DNA of 64,000 nucleotides from Cephalopachus bancanus (GCA_027257055.1 JAPVLO010000182.1:8556001-8620000), one strand, 5' to 3'; counted from the stretch's first letter, positions 42,671 through 57,178 are shown. Translations and numbers: made by a program. The notes: generated from the sequence alone by a model not told the origin.

Positions 42671-43788
42671 AAGTGTCACTGAGAAAACGTGTTGGTTGTA
42701 TTCAAGTTGCTAGAAAGTTTCAAGCAAAATGGACTCTATCCATAACGGAAGTGTTGCTGAAGCAGGTGAGTGGAAACTTGGACTGGAGAAAAGGGACTCA
42801 CAGGTTCTCAGCCGAACAGGAGCTTGGGGGAAGGGGAGGAGCGACCAGACGACGTAGTCCAGCCCTGTGCTCCGTCGCCCAGGAGAGGAAAATCTGTCCA
42901 CACCTGAGAAGACACTGATGTCAGAAAAGTGAGTAGAAATGACAATCTTTGGCTTGGTCTGGAACTGCAAGGCTGAGAACGGAGTCAGGTGAACTAAAGG
43001 AAAGCTTTTACTCAAGCCGAAGAAAAAAGACATCAGGTTAGATTAAAGGTCATAGTTAAGGGTTAGCAAAGGCCATCCGTTGTACTCAAATGACATTTAA
43101 AAGTTTCCCTTTTAAGATACTTTATTTTATTTACTAAGCTTTTAAAAAAAGTTTTAGTTCAGAGATAGAAGGAAAGAAGTATGATCACTGTGTAGCAAAA
43201 AGAACATGTGTCAACATCAGAGTTTCCGAATTTGTAGCTTTATTCTGTCATTATTTGTTACCCTCAGGCAAGTCATTTCAACTCTCTGAGACTCAGTTTT
43301 CTTTCCTGTGAAATGAGAGCACAGGGTTAAATAGGCCCTTGGGACTCTAAAATTGGGTGGATTTTTAATTGTGCAGAAAATGCATTCATTTCCCTCTTAG
43401 CTAATGCCCCTCCTGGATTGTCTGCCAGTGTGAAACTCGGGGTCAAAGGTGTGAGGGAGGCTCTTCTTACCTGCAGTGCAGCCCGACTGCCAGCAAACGA
43501 GGGATCTCTTGAGAGCTGGATTTGCAACTGAACGCATAATGTGACAATGAGCGGCTCACTCAGACAGGGTAGGGAACCCAGCATGGACCCTGGCTGCCTC
43601 TCACGACTCAGGGTGAGTCTGGCCTTGACCCATTCCAAGAATGGTGTCTGCCTCTCCTATATATGCTCAGAAACTGTGAGGATTCGTGGAGATGCCCACC
43701 ATGTCTTCAGGCTTTAACTGGACGTTTTAAATCTCATCTCTCTTGACCGACAAAAGTTCCTAACCAAACACACATGTGCCGAGCCATG
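42671..43788. other. Unique sequence with one MIR
   Basis: An antisense MIR lies at about 43190-43340 (GCAAGTCATTTCAACTCTCT, GACTCAGTTTTCTTTCCTGT, GAAATGAGAGCACAGGGTTA). Frames at 42673-43033 on both strands have no known motif. Confidence 0.5.
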
Positions 43789-43789
43789 T

Positions 43790-44100
43790 GCTGTGTGCCA
43801 GGGACCCTGCTGTGAAGAAAGACTAAGGCAGTCCTTGCCTGGTGACCCTCACAGTCCAGTGGGGAAACAGACATGAAACAACAGCCATGAATGATTTATT
43901 ATAAAATTCTCAGCATGCAAAATGCTTCACAAAGAAATCCCGGAACTACAGAAGCATTTAACAGAGGAAACTAATTGAGTCCCCCAGGCTGAAGAAGTGA
44001 TATTTAAATTGACCCCTCGAGGATGAGTTGGAGTTAGAGGAAGAGAAGGAAGAATATTCTGGACTGAAAAAACAGCTGCAAAGAGGAGAGAAGGGACCCC
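43790..44100 (-). mobile_element. L2 LINE 3' end, antisense
   Basis: GTGCTGTGTGCCAGGGACCC, CCTCACAGTCCAGTGGGGAA, GAAACAACAGCCATGAATG and AGAAGGAAGAATATTCTGG follow the antisense L2 order. Confidence 0.7.
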
Positions 44101-44189
44101 TCTCCGGGGCCTTTCTCCTGCCGTGCCGCCTTGTTTACCTGAGATTCCAGATGGCTAGGATTTATGGGGGTAATGGTATGCAATCATGT

Positions 44190-45170
44190 GTTCATTCATT
44201 CATAGCTCTTATGTTCCTATTCTAGGCTAGGATACAGCAGTACACAAGCAGGAGCTCCCCTTGTCCCCACCCACCCCATAAAAAAACTATTGCCTTAATG
44301 AGACATATTCTAGTGGAGAAAGCAGACAAATGTATGGGTAAACTGTGACAGAAAGAAATCTGGAAAAGAAGAAGCAGAGAATGGATAAAGAACGTGATCA
44401 TCCTGGGGGGGGAGCAACATTCTATGAGATGCTCAAGGAAGGTCTCAGTGGAAGGCCTAAAAGAGCTGAGGAAAGTGAGCCTGGTCATTCCCTGGGGTAA
44501 AGCGTCCCCTGCGTAGGGAACAGTGTTTGCTAAGGCCTTGAGGCGGGAGTGTGCCCAGCAGACTTGAGAAAAAGCAAGGCGGTCCGCCCAGCCAGCATGC
44601 AAGGGTTATAGAGACCACAGGGCCAGGTCTTGGGCGCTTAAGGACCTGGGCTTTTCCCTGAGTGAGGATTTTGAGCAGGAAGAGACACGATCGGGCACAA
44701 ATTTTCAGAGAATCACTGTGACCAGCTCCGGTGGGGACTGGTGCCAGGGTGGACCAAGAAAGACCAAGGAAGAGGCTGGTGGCTTGGACGAGGACAGCAA
44801 GAACTGAGGTGGTGAGAAGTGGGGGATTCTGAATCCAGTTTGAAGGTAGAGCCAGGAAGATTTGCGGAGGGGTTGGCTGTGGAGTATGAGAGAAAGAGGA
44901 AGCAGAGAGGCACCAAGGCTTTTGGCTTGTGCAACTGGCCAAATGGAGTCGCCACTTACCGACACAGGAAAGGCTGTGTCGAAGGAGTGGGTGTAGAGGG
45001 AGGAATTGGGACTGGTTCTGGGACATGTTAAGTCTTCACGAGCCATCTAATGGAGAGGCAAAATAAGAATTCCAGGATGAGGTCTGGAAGAAGAAAAAAT
45101 GATGCAGGAGGTGTCAGGTACTTAGAGCCAGGAGGTGAGCTGAGATCACCTGTGGAGGGAGGGTAGCTGG
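44190..45170 (-). mobile_element. L2 LINE, antisense, 3' tail through ORF2 C-terminus
   Basis: The 3' tail (GTTCATTCATTCATAGCTCT) starts at 44190. AAGGCCTTGAGGCGGGAGTG, GTGGCTTGGACGAGGACAGC and GGAACAGTGTTTGCTAAGGC follow. On the minus strand the translation keeps the L2 ORF2 landmark PVAQAKSLGASLLPLS near 44910 and LQTGFRIPHFSPPQ just downstream, equivalent to the usual HPVAQAKNLGV... and YLQNISRIRPLL regions. It is frameshifted and not functional. It is the clearest L2 coding remnant in the window. Confidence 0.88.
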
Positions 45171-45620
45171 GAAGAGAGAGGTCCTTGGGCCCTCCAGTGC
45201 AAAACAAAGCTTCAAAAGAAGCCACCATCAAAGCGACCTTGAGTGGGCGGGGCTTTGTTCTCCACCTGCACCTCCCTCCTCACTCCACCCGCGTGCCAGA
45301 CTCCTCTGCATCCAATGCCTGACATGTGCACACACATAAACACATGAGCACATAGACGTCACACAATTTCCTGTTTCCTTTGGGCCCTATGCCCCTGCGA
45401 AGAGTTGGGCAAGCGTGAAGCACCTTCTCTGACCAGGCTGCCTAGAGGCAGGCTTGGACAGGGGCAGGAAACCTGTCTCCCTGGAGACCAACACCCTGAA
45501 GTGTTATTTTCATATTCCTTTCCTATTGTTGATTCGACTGATAACACTGCTATATCCATGGAAGAATTACGGAGAAGAGATTCCCTATATACATCCATAA
45601 TGATGTGAACTTGGAAAATA
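45171..45620. other. Unique sequence, nothing seen
   Basis: No repeat or exon is recognised. Confidence 0.4.
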
Positions 45621-45628
45621 GTGTTTGA

Positions 45629-45914
45629 GGCTGGGCGTGGTGGCTCACACCTGTAATCCCAGCAATTTGGGAGGCTGAGGTGAGAGGATTTCCTGAGCCC
45701 AGAGGTTTGAGGCCTGCCTGAGCTACACGGTGAGACCTCGTCACTACAATAAATTAAAAAAATTAGCCAGGCATGGTGGTAGGTGCACACCTATAGTTCG
45801 AGCTACTTGGAAGGCTGAGGCGGAAGGACCTCCTGAGCCCAGTAGGTTGAGGCTGTGGTAGCTGTGAACATGCCACTGCACTCCAGCCTGTGTGACAGAG
45901 TAAGACTCTGACGA
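45629..45914 (+). mobile_element. Alu, sense, with microsatellite tail
   Basis: It starts GGCTGGGCGTGGTGGCTCAC, has CTACAATAAATTAAAAAAAT, and ends GACTCTGACG. Its A tail has turned into (GAAA)n. A short possible TSD TGTTTGA lies at 45622-45628 and 46000-46006. Confidence 0.94.
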
Positions 45915-45958
<44 letters not shown>

Positions 45959-45999
45959 AGAGAGAGAGAAGAAAGAGAGAAAGAAAGAAAGAAAGAAAA
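45913..45999. repeat. (GAAA)n microsatellite
   Basis: GAAA units interrupted by GAGAGAGAG. It grew from the A tail of the Alu. Confidence 0.95.
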
Positions 46000-46006
46000 T
46001 GTTTGA

Positions 46007-47607
46007 TTTTGAATGCCAGAGATATTATAGAATCCTCCCACCAAAAGAATGAGTCAGTCTATCTAACCCCTTGTCTCTGGGGATCTTGAGTCTATTCCAG
46101 GTGACCAGGTCGCTATCTGTTCTGTTCCTAAGATCTCAAAGAGGGATCAGGCAGGGAGGCCTGGTGACCCTGGTCATGTGCCATGTGCCAGCCATTGTTC
46201 ATAGCCACAACCATCTTCACTCTCATGCTGTTCTTCCAGATCTATCAACTAAGGTTCTCTCACTTGAGCCAAGGCCAATCTGTCTTGCCTTGTCCTCTAA
46301 TAAAAAAGAACATGTTGGATGAATGGTGATTGGACACTCAGTCATTCTGCAACCTGGCAGGCTGGTAGGGCATCATACTGGACATCACCTGCTCTCCTGT
46401 GTCCTGGTGTCCTCAGGTCCCTGCAGCGTGCAAAGTGAGCAGGCTAAGGGGTGCAGGCAACTTTGGCCTCAGTGGTCTGATTTGCTGACATGGTGAGGAC
46501 TGTCCAGTTGTGAAAGCTAACGGATCCATCTTTGAGAAAGCTGGAGAGGACTGGGAAGGGATGTGGGCCCTCTGTAGAGAAGCCACACACACACAAAAAC
46601 CCCAGGGGATGGAGAGACCAAATTAATACAATCCACTATCAGATGAAAGTCGGACGGAACAAAGATGAACGGCTGGGGAACCCAGATGCCAGCAGCAAGT
46701 CTTCATTCCGATCTGTCACTAGAACCTCCATCTTGTAAAACCACCGTATGCCTGTAAAGGAGGGATTTGGGAAGCCAAGAACAGCTGACGGAGGTGTCAA
46801 TAAGCCAATTTGTGGCTTGTTAGAGTGTTACACTTGTTCATCGGTATTTAACGAGATGAGACATTGATGTTAACACAGTGGGAGGGAAGCTGCCTGGACC
46901 AATAGTATCCCTTGTTGGAAATTAACTTAAACTCTCTTCGCTTTGTGTCAGGAATGGTAGAGCTAATTCATTACCAAAGTGTTGAAATGCCACTGAAAAT
47001 GAGTTAGGTAACAGGGAAGAGTCGTCAGCCGCTGCTGAACAAAATGCCAGTTTAGCTTTCTTTCGGTAACCTCTAGGAAATGAGACATCGTGAAATAATA
47101 TGCTTTATGGCAGGGAGCAAAACAAGGGTTGATTTAATTTGGGGCATGAGGAAGGTTGCAGGACTAGGAAGGGAAGGGTCCACACGCCAACTTTTGGGAA
47201 ACTGAGAGTTGCTGTGGTCACGAGCCCACTCTCAACCACCCAGTGCTGATGGGTACTCAGCAATCTGTGTTTTGGACCCATTAGCTTGAAGAGTCCAGGG
47301 CCAAGTTCTCATATCAAGACTCTGCAATCTCTGTTCAGATCATCTGCAGACTTCAGTTCTGTGTGCTGGCTGGAGTTAGGCATGGCACCACTGTCTCCCT
47401 TGTTTATGCTTCCCAGTTCACAGTACTGTGGGTCATGTGACCTGCATTGTGACGGTTCCTATTCCACTCCTGGCTGTGTGTTCCTTCAGCCACTTTACTT
47501 TCTGGGGAAAATTTCAGACATGAAAACTACAACTCATCAAGACCTAACCGCCGACATGATTGAAGCAATCATTTGGCTCACTTTGAACGCTTTGTCTTTC
47601 TATTCAT
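46007..47607. other. Repeat-poor unique sequence, no gene recognised
   Basis: No repeat is recognised in 1.6 kb. The AT-rich section 46800-47150 (for example TTCATCGGTATTTAACGAGA, GAGCTAATTCATTACC) is a candidate conserved noncoding block, untested. Confidence 0.4.
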
Positions 47608-47623
47608 AATGTGCCCATGTTCT

Positions 47624-47938
47624 TTTTTTTTTTTTTTTTTCTTTTTTAAGTTGGAGTCTCACTGTGTTGCCCAGGCTGGAGTGCAGTGACACAATCACAG
47701 TTCATCACAGCACTACAGCCTCGACCTCAGGGGCTCAGGCTATCCTCCTACCTCAGCCTCTGAAGTAGCTGGGACTGCAGGTGTGCACCACCATTCCCAG
47801 TTGATTTTTTTTTTTTTGTAGAGATGCTGTCTCACTATATCGCCCAGGCTGGTCTCAAATTCCTGGGTTTAAGCAATCCTCCTACCTCGGCCTCTCAAAG
47901 TGCTGGGATTTCAGCCGTGAGCCACCATGCCTGGCTTT
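47624..47938 (-). mobile_element. Alu, antisense, 16-bp imperfect TSD
   Basis: Flanks AATGTGCCCATGTTCT (47608-47623) and AATGTGCCCACATTCT (47939-47954) differ at two positions. The head is a long T run with TTCTTTTTTAAG. It is an older subtype than the lemur-type copies. Confidence 0.94.
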
Positions 47939-47954
47939 AATGTGCCCACATTCT

Positions 47955-48603
<649 letters not shown>

Positions 48604-50625
48604 CTCAGCCTGAACCTTAAGACGCATTGTAAGTTTCTGCTCACCTTTAGGTGCTTCTGCCATCCCCATTGGTCCCAGAAGGAGGAAGAGAGATATGTGG
48701 TATAGAACTGTATCTCAACTGTCCAGCCAAGATCAGCTGTCTGCAGGTGACCCACACCCCTGTGAGCCTAATAGATACTTACTCTGGTATACCATGGAGT
48801 TCTGGGGTGGTCTGTTTTACCGTATCAGTCATAAGGCCCGTTCAAACCAGAAGAGAGTGTCTTATGTACAAGCAAACCAATGTTTCACAGCGAACGGGAC
48901 CACTGTTACCAGGGCCTCCTCTCTGCTTCTGCCACTTGGGCCACTACTAAAAGCCTCCAATTCACATGGAAAAGGCTTGGAAGAACAACATCCCCTTCCC
49001 CTTTTAGGGCTCCAGTACCTGTTGCCCATCTTCTCACATCTCAAAAGAAGAAAAATATAAATTAAAAAAAAAAGGTTGTGTCTGTCAGAGACTCGTTCCC
49101 AACAATGGTTTCACACTTTCTCTTAGACTGCTTATCCCATTCATAAGAGGAAGATAGGCTTCTGGATTAATGTTTCTGCGATCCAAGGGCCAGAGACATG
49201 GGATGCTCTTTGTTCAGGGCAGGTGGCTGTCCAGAGAGCCTGTCCTTCCAGCCATCAATAGAGCTGAGTGCTCAGGCCAGCATGAAAGGGTGATATGTCT
49301 TTGTCAAAGCCTTCATAATGCGAGCACAGGTCCTAGGAGCTTGGATGTGAGCTGCTTGGGAGATAGATGCCTAGATTATTCATTTGCTGCTCATGAAAGG
49401 ACAGCGATTGCTCCGTTCTCCCTGAGCCTGGTTGGCATGTGGCATGCAGCCTCCTTTTTTCTGCTGTTTATATAAACGGACTCACCCTGCTCAAACTCTC
49501 TGCTGAGAATGTGTGATTAAAGGATTATAAAGGTGATGGAAACAGTAATCATGTCTGTTTACACACAGTGCTGTCCCTCCAGAGGTCCCAAATGGCTGTG
49601 TTCTTATTCATACCTATAAGGAAAGGGCACCTGGCAGGACTGCCCCAGATGGACCAACAGGGCCCCAGAAAGGGTGGAATAGAAAGTTGCTCCAGGCTAC
49701 CCGGTCCATTGACTTCTGACTTCGATGGGGTGGGGGTGAGTGGGGGGTGGCTGCCAAAAGAGAAGTTCTCAACTAGATCACCAGGCCACCCGGACTGCAA
49801 ACAGGGACATTCTCCATGATGGTAAGTGAGCAGCTTAGGGGCAAACCCAGCAGCAAGTAGCGGGTGGGCAGCCCAGCAAGCAAAGAGAACTATCTGGGAA
49901 ACCTGTCTTGGGAGCAGGACAGACATCCTAACTAGGGTGGTCCAGCAGACGATGTGCCATTGTTGAACAGAGCATAGCAAAGGAAACTGAGAAACACACA
50001 GTGAACAGTGGTTCAGGGCGGAGATTCTGGAATTAGCCTCTGGGTTGGGTTCTAGGACAGGGCTGGGTTCCCAGAGGGGAAGGACTCAGAAGACCAAGGC
50101 AGGGCCCTGAATCAGAGGAACTGAGGGTGAGGCAGGTCATCCAGGGAGTCCAGCTTGGTCACTAGAGCCACGCAGAAGTCCTGCCACAGCTCTCTCAGAG
50201 GCCAGAGCTGGCCCAACAGCCGGATCGATTGGCAATGAGTCACTAAAACCTCTGGTTAGACTCGTTCTTTGGAAATCCAAGTCTGGTCCCAGCCCCCAGG
50301 GAAAGGCTTATTATCCTGCTGGGAGGATGGTGGTGAAGGAGGTGGGAGCAGGACCACAAAGGCCATTTAAGAGCAGGATTCTGGAGGTCACGGGGACTTA
50401 GGACATCTCCCAAATGTTGCCTTCTATATGGAAAAGCAGAACCAGTCATGTGTCTACGGACAGGTCCTGAGTTCTAGCCCAGGGTGCTCTACCGCCTCAC
50501 CACCTTAGGGACTTAGGCGGAGTAGCCTACCTGGCCCTGCCTCAGTTTCCCTACCTCCCTAACTCCCTCCTTCCCATCCTTGTTATGAAGGGCACATGAA
50601 ATAACATATGTGATCACTGTGAAAA
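48604..50625. other. Unique sequence, no gene recognised
   Basis: No interspersed repeat is recognised in about 2 kb. Frames at 48651-49065 and 49549-49980 lack known motifs and overlap on both strands. Confidence 0.4.
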
Positions 50626-50638
50626 AAAAAGTAACACT

Positions 50639-50880
50639 GGCTGGGCGCCGTGGCGCAAGCCTGTAATCCCAGCACTTTGGGATGCCGAGGTGAGAGGGAT
50701 GCCTGAGCCCAGGGCTTCGAAACCAGCCTGGACAACTTAGCCAGACCTCGTCTCTACAATAATTCAAAAAAATTAACCAGGCATGGTGGTGCCTGCCTAT
50801 AGTTCCAGTTACTAGGAAGGCTGAGGCAGAAGGATCACCTGGGCCCAGCAGGTGGAGGCTGCAGACTCTGACTCAAAAAA
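50639..50880 (+). mobile_element. Alu, sense, right arm internally deleted
   Basis: Flanks AAAAAGTAACACT (50626-50638) and AAAAAGTAGCACT (50881-50893) form a 13-bp TSD with one mismatch. The right arm jumps from GGTGGAGGCTGCA to GACTCTGACTCAAAA, losing about 50 bp. Confidence 0.94.
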
Positions 50881-50907
50881 AAAAAGTAGCACTAAGTAGA
50901 GAGTTTT

Positions 50908-50928
50908 CATTATTATTATTATTATTAG
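50908..50928. repeat. (ATT)n microsatellite
   Basis: Six to seven ATT units. Confidence 0.9.
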
Positions 50929-50929
50929 G

Positions 50930-51289
50930 ACATATGCACATCTTCCCTCAAAATTGAATTTTCCAAGGCTGATTTGCTGATTTGTTTCAGTATTAGCTAA
51001 GCCTTTTGCTCCTTCACCCCAATCCCTCAATCCCCTAATTCCAAACACTTCCTTGTACATTCTCCTCCAGCAGAGGCTTCAGCAATCTTAGACGACATAG
51101 AACCCTGGCCTGTGAGGACTGGTGGGGAGGTGGGGACCATCTGGTCAACCTTTTCACTTCAGTTGAGGGCACTCATGCACACATGGCAGATATTCCCTGC
51201 CCAAGGTCACACTGCTAGTTAATGCTGAGCCAGAAAGCACAGTGCCCAGCAAACAGTGGAAACTCAGTACGTGTGAAAGGAGGTACCTG
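50930..51289. other. Unique sequence with MIR trace
   Basis: CCCTGCCCAAGGTCACACTG then CTAGTTAATGCTGAGCC (51197-51233) resembles the 3' part of a sense MIR. Nothing else is seen. Confidence 0.4.
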
Positions 51290-51870
51290 TCGAAACCTAG
51301 AATAAACTTAGTTTAGTGTAGGCTTTTTGCCTCAGCATAACCATTTTGCTTTGACTTTACTCCTGGCATGCTTTGAATCTAGACAGGTTAGACATAAATA
51401 CATTTCCAATAGGCAGGTTTTAAGAACCCTTTAGACATTTTACCACAGGCCAAGCGGCAACCTTCCCCACCCCCTTGGCAGATCTCCATCAGATGCAAGA
51501 CAGGACAGAGCCTTAGAAATGATAATAGAACACCTTCTAGCCAACGAGTTTATGGATTGCAAATGTCTGATGAAGTCTCTTACAGAAAGGCCCCCTCCCC
51601 TTGTCTCCTCCCATCTAGCTCACTACCTGAGGGCAAGAGCCCTGGAGACCTCAAGATCTAAGACTCATGCAGCTACAACCAACATCAAAGTCCTGCAGCC
51701 ATGGACACTCCTCCAGGCCAAGATCTCCCTACCCTAGAGGCCCTTAAATATATCACTGTCGTGGTCCTTCAAGACCACACTTGCCTCTGAGTGTCAGCCC
51801 CCTTTCTGTGAGAGGTGAATAATAAACTTAACTTCTTTCTACTTTCTTCCTTGTGGCAATCTTGCATTAC
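51290..51870 (+). mobile_element. Candidate solo LTR (ERV-like)
   Basis: The order of a promoter-like AT stretch (CTTAAATATATCAC at 51744-51757), a C-rich stretch, AATAAACTTAACTTCTTTCT (polyadenylation-type signal near 51821) and a pyrimidine-rich tail with GGCAATCTTGCATTACTCC resembles U3-R-U5 of a gammaretrovirus-type LTR. I cannot identify the family, the TG...CA ends or a target duplication, and no internal coding region is adjacent. It may equally be unique sequence. Confidence 0.3.
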
Positions 51871-52404
51871 TCCCACGACCTTGGCACCAGCACCAACCCA
51901 CCTCCCTCAGTGAATCCTTTCAACATAGCAGACTTTATCATTCTCATTCCAGCTATACCATGCTTTCACGAAGCAATTTGTTCTGCTACCTATCAATAAC
52001 TTGGATAAAAGGTTAGGTGTGAGGCATAGTAAGGGTGGCAGAAGAGGAAAGTAATCATTAATGTTACAAAGGATATTTTTAGATGACTCAGTGTCACCTA
52101 AAATGCCTCCTCTTCCAGGAAGCTGGTCAAGTGTCCTTCCCATGTTCCCGTTGTATCTCCTTGTGTCTCGTCCTTTCACCCTCCATGCTAACCGGCATTG
52201 CTTCTTTCCTGTCTCTCCCCTTCTAGGTGGTTGGTTTCTTAAGGTTGGTGGCTTTCTCAAAGTTGAATCCACAGGGCTTTGTGCTTAATGTATGAAACTA
52301 GATTTCATTATAGTTCAGCCATCTACATGATGTTTCTTAGACGTTCCTAATTTCTATGAGCTCATGGGCTCAGTCTTAGGGCTCAAAAGACTTGAGTCCC
52401 CCAC
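51871..52404. other. Unique sequence, nothing seen
   Basis: Frames at 51907-52288 on both strands have no known motif. Confidence 0.4.
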
Positions 52405-52490
52405 CCCAGGTGCTTGATGCATAATCTGTGCGACCTTAATCGAGTCACTTACCCTCTTTAAGTTCCAGGTATGTCATCATAAAAAACATG
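52405..52490 (-). mobile_element. MIR fragment, antisense
   Basis: CTGTGCGACCTTAATCGAGT and CACTTACCCTCTTTAAGTTC with AAAAAACATGAG match antisense MIR. Confidence 0.65.
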
Positions 52491-52494
52491 AGCG

Positions 52495-53425
<931 letters not shown>

Positions 53426-54227
53426 GATAAAGGTCTCAACCTACCCACCCATGTGTTGTGAGAAGCACACTGGGTGACATATATGAAGGGACACTGTCAG
53501 CGGCGGGATGTGACAGCACTGGGGAGATTGGTGCATCTCTCAAGCCTTGGTCCACCCTTCACCTCTGGATTGGAAATGGATGGCTTTTTTCCAATCAAGA
53601 TTCTGTCCTCATCACCCCAAGCAGGTTTACAGCACAACTGTCCAACAACATTCAGATAAAATATCCCCACTCTCCATCACCGGAATCTCTGGTGAGGCGC
53701 AAAGGGGGACAGAGCTCTCCTAAAGACAGTGTAGGGCCTGGCTCTAGAAGAGGCCTCAAAATGCCAGTGTCTGAGGCCAGCTGTCTGCAGCACTCCCCTC
53801 CCCCTCATTTCATAGTGAACAAGCCAACGTGGGGCTTTATGGCTTCAACACATGGACAGCTTGTGCACACCTGGGCCCTAGGACCAGGAAAGACTGCCTC
53901 TGTAGCTGACAGTTTCCTTGTCTCCTTTGTCCCCTTGCTGGCGCTCTTTCTAAGGTTTTGCAGCTTTTAGACCTAAGAGGGAGACTCAGTCCTAAGGAAG
54001 ATAACTGAGCTACTGGTCATAAAATCAGGGTAATGGCCTATCTCACTCAACATGAAGGACAACGCCAACAACTACTAACTCTAAATTGCTCACGCAGATA
54101 CCTAAAATTGCACCATTAGCCATTGTTGTGTTAAGCAAAAAATGTCACCGACTCGGGAGTCCTTCTTGGTAAATTTAAATTTTCCTGGAAAGGATAATAT
54201 CTTTGGAAGTATAGCTTTAAAGAACAT
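53426..54227. other. Unique sequence, no gene recognised
   Basis: A 170-codon + frame (53458-53970) has no known motif or coding support. Confidence 0.4.
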
Positions 54228-54300
54228 CCATTCATTCAATGATTATTGAGTATTTATTGATGCCACTCTACCAAGATATATAAGGAAATAAGACAATCAT
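54228..54300 (-). mobile_element. L2 3' tail fragment, antisense
   Basis: CATTCATTCAATGATTATTG followed by AGTATTTATTGATGCCACTC matches a diverged L2 3' tail. Confidence 0.5.
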
Positions 54301-54344
54301 TGACTTTAATAATAAATATCATAGCTATAACAATGGTCATCACA

Positions 54345-54540
54345 GCTATAACTCTCTGAGTGTTTATTATGTGGCAGGCTCTCTTCTAAACTCTTTGCTG
54401 GCATTTGCATTGAGTTCTTCTAACAAATCTGAGGTGGATAATGTTGTCTCCATTTGCTGGCTGAGGAAACTGAGGCACAGAGAAGTTAAATAACTTGCCC
54501 AGGGTTCCATAGAGGGTAAGTAACTGGGCTGGCAGATAAA
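54345..54540 (+). mobile_element. MIR SINE, sense
   Basis: GAGTGTTTATTATGTGGCAG, GAGGAAACTGAGGCACAGAG at 54462-54481, AAGTTAAATAACTTGCCCAG and GTAAGTAACTGGGCTGGCAG are a good MIR match. Confidence 0.92.
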
Positions 54541-54739
54541 CTTCTTATCTCAGATATTCTTCTAGGAAGAGGCAATGGCTAGGAATGATAGGCCTGGGTT
54601 CTGTCTGCCTGTGTCATGGAGGACAGGGGGCAGTGGAGTGTAGGGGAGATGGTTCAGGATGAGGTGTCAGTTGAGTCTCAGGCCCAAGGTCCTGTCCTAG
54701 AGGTGTTGGGAAGAACTCATAGCTGCATAAGGATTTGGG

Positions 54740-54894
54740 GAGAGAGATACAGAAAGAGAGAAAGAGAGAGACAGAGGGACAGGGGGACAGAGATAGAGAC
54801 AGAGAGAGACAGACAGACAGAGAGAGAGAGAGAGACAGAGAGAGAGAGAGACAGAGAGAAGAGACAGAGAGGGAGAGAGAGGAACAGAGACAGA

Positions 54895-54954
<60 letters not shown>

Positions 54955-54962
54955 AAGAGAGA
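54740..54962. repeat. Compound (GA)n/(CAGA)n/(CA)n microsatellite
   Basis: About 155 bp of GAGA and CAGA units followed by (CA)n (54897-54931) and another GA run. Frames through it (Arg/Glu or Ser/Leu, Val/Cys) are artefacts. Confidence 0.97.
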
Positions 54963-56690
54963 CTAATCAACCGAAAAGGAAATTCCATGGAAAGCAGCAG
55001 GGTGACCAGTGTGCCCAGTAAACAGAAGAAGCCAATCTAAGGGAACAGGCCTGGGCTGAGCCAGGATCCTTAGGGGCCAAAAAAAGCAAATTTTACCCCC
55101 AAACCAGCATAAGGCTTATGATTCAGGCAGCACCGAATCCAAGGAAAATGAGAGGAAAAAAAATGTCTTTGGCGGCAGCCTGGCGGTTGAGCAAGCTAGC
55201 AAAGAAGAACAGAGTGACCCGAAGGATCTGGCTCCACGAGACATCTGCCAAGCCGAGGCTGAAACGGGAATGGCCTGCAAATCCTGAACCACATTTCAGC
55301 GTTAAACTCAGCCAAGTTGAAAAGAACGGAGAACAGGCCTGGGGTCTGGCTGAGTGTCCCCAAGCCCATCCTCAGTGGCTCAGAGTTGGACTGACTTACA
55401 GGCCAGAGACTCCGCCCAGCACATTGAACTCAGGCTGGTCAAAGGGCACTTCTCTGACCTCTCTCCCTCCTGGTGCAAACTTTGGATATGCTGAAAGGGG
55501 AGACAGTCCCTTCCTAAAGTGCTCCCCGGGACATGGAATAGAGCCTGAATAATAACTTCATTCACTTTCCAAGTTCCCTGCCAGTTCTCCCTGGCTGGAA
55601 CGGAAGCTGTGTGCCTGTGAGGGAAGCCAGCCCCCTCCCTCCAGGCAGGATCTTCTAGGAATTGGGAGGCTAGGACAAGGGAGGCAGAGACAAGCTGGTG
55701 AGCGGGGCTGAAATGAACTCAGCAGTCGCCACATTCAGAGCCAGGTCTGTAGCCCTCATTTGGGGACTGCGACTGGAGGGGGAGGCTAGAGGAGCTCTTG
55801 TCCTCTCTCGAAGAGGAGGAAGCTTGCTTCTTTCCCACCCTGATTAGCATTTTTATTGCGTCCCTCCTACTTGCTCTGCCTGCTCATAATTAAATACTGC
55901 CCATGGTGTCTCGTCTATCTTGGTAATGTTCTCTTGGACACCGATGAATTGGATTTTCTTTATGGACTCGCTCTACTGATAGAAAATAAGACAAGTTCTG
56001 TGCCTCCCATGGCAGGGTGGCTCAGGCTCAGGAGGGTGTCTGGCACCGAGGTCAGGAGCCTCTGCACAGCAGTCTTAAGGTACCTGATCTGGGATCTTGG
56101 AGGGAAAACGAACAAGTCCCAGATCTTCCCGTGCTCAGAGCAACCCCAGTGAGAGATGACCAGGCTGGGAGGCAGCTGCCTCCATTCTGCTTGGGAAGGC
56201 CTGAGGCCCAGAGGTTGGTAACAGTCCTAAAAGGAGGATCCTACAAGACTGAAGGAAGGGGTAGGGGTGAGGGAGGAAGTGCTCTGGGAGGAAGGCTCTA
56301 GCCTTTCAGCCGGGACTCCAAACAGAACCTGTAGCTGGTTCGAATCCCTGTGCTGCCAGCTGCCTGAGCCCACACCATTCTCTGCACCTGCCCCATAGCC
56401 ATAGACATGGATGGCCATGGCCGTGCTCCCTGGGCTACCCCCGTTGTGTCATCACATGCCCTAGGCCTGCCAGTCCCTTGCCGACCCTCCAGCTTCCCCC
56501 TGTTCCTTCCCGTGTCCTCGGTAGCATCGGTCTATTTCCAAGGAGCTGCCGGACATTTCCCACCAATTTCTCTTCCTCTCCCCTTCAACCTAAAGCCCAG
56601 CTGTCTCCTCTCACCACATCCAACTTAGACCCTAACAGGCAGTAGATGAATTGGAACTAGAACCTTCTCGGGTGTAGGTTTGTCAGTCTT
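54963..56690. other. Repeat-poor unique sequence, no gene recognised
   Basis: No repeat is recognised in 1.7 kb. A 144-codon + frame (55118-55552) and overlapping minus frames lack known domains. Confidence 0.4.
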
Positions 56691-56692
56691 GA

Positions 56693-57178
<486 letters not shown>

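Noticed and set aside
44457..45026. 189-codon minus-strand open frame as a gene
   Set aside because: It is a shifted frame over an L2 ORF2 tail; the recognisable L2 motif PVAQAKSLGASL lies in the neighbouring frame.
54614..54988. Ser-Leu and Cys-Val repeat proteins
   Set aside because: They are translations of the GA and CA microsatellite in several frames.
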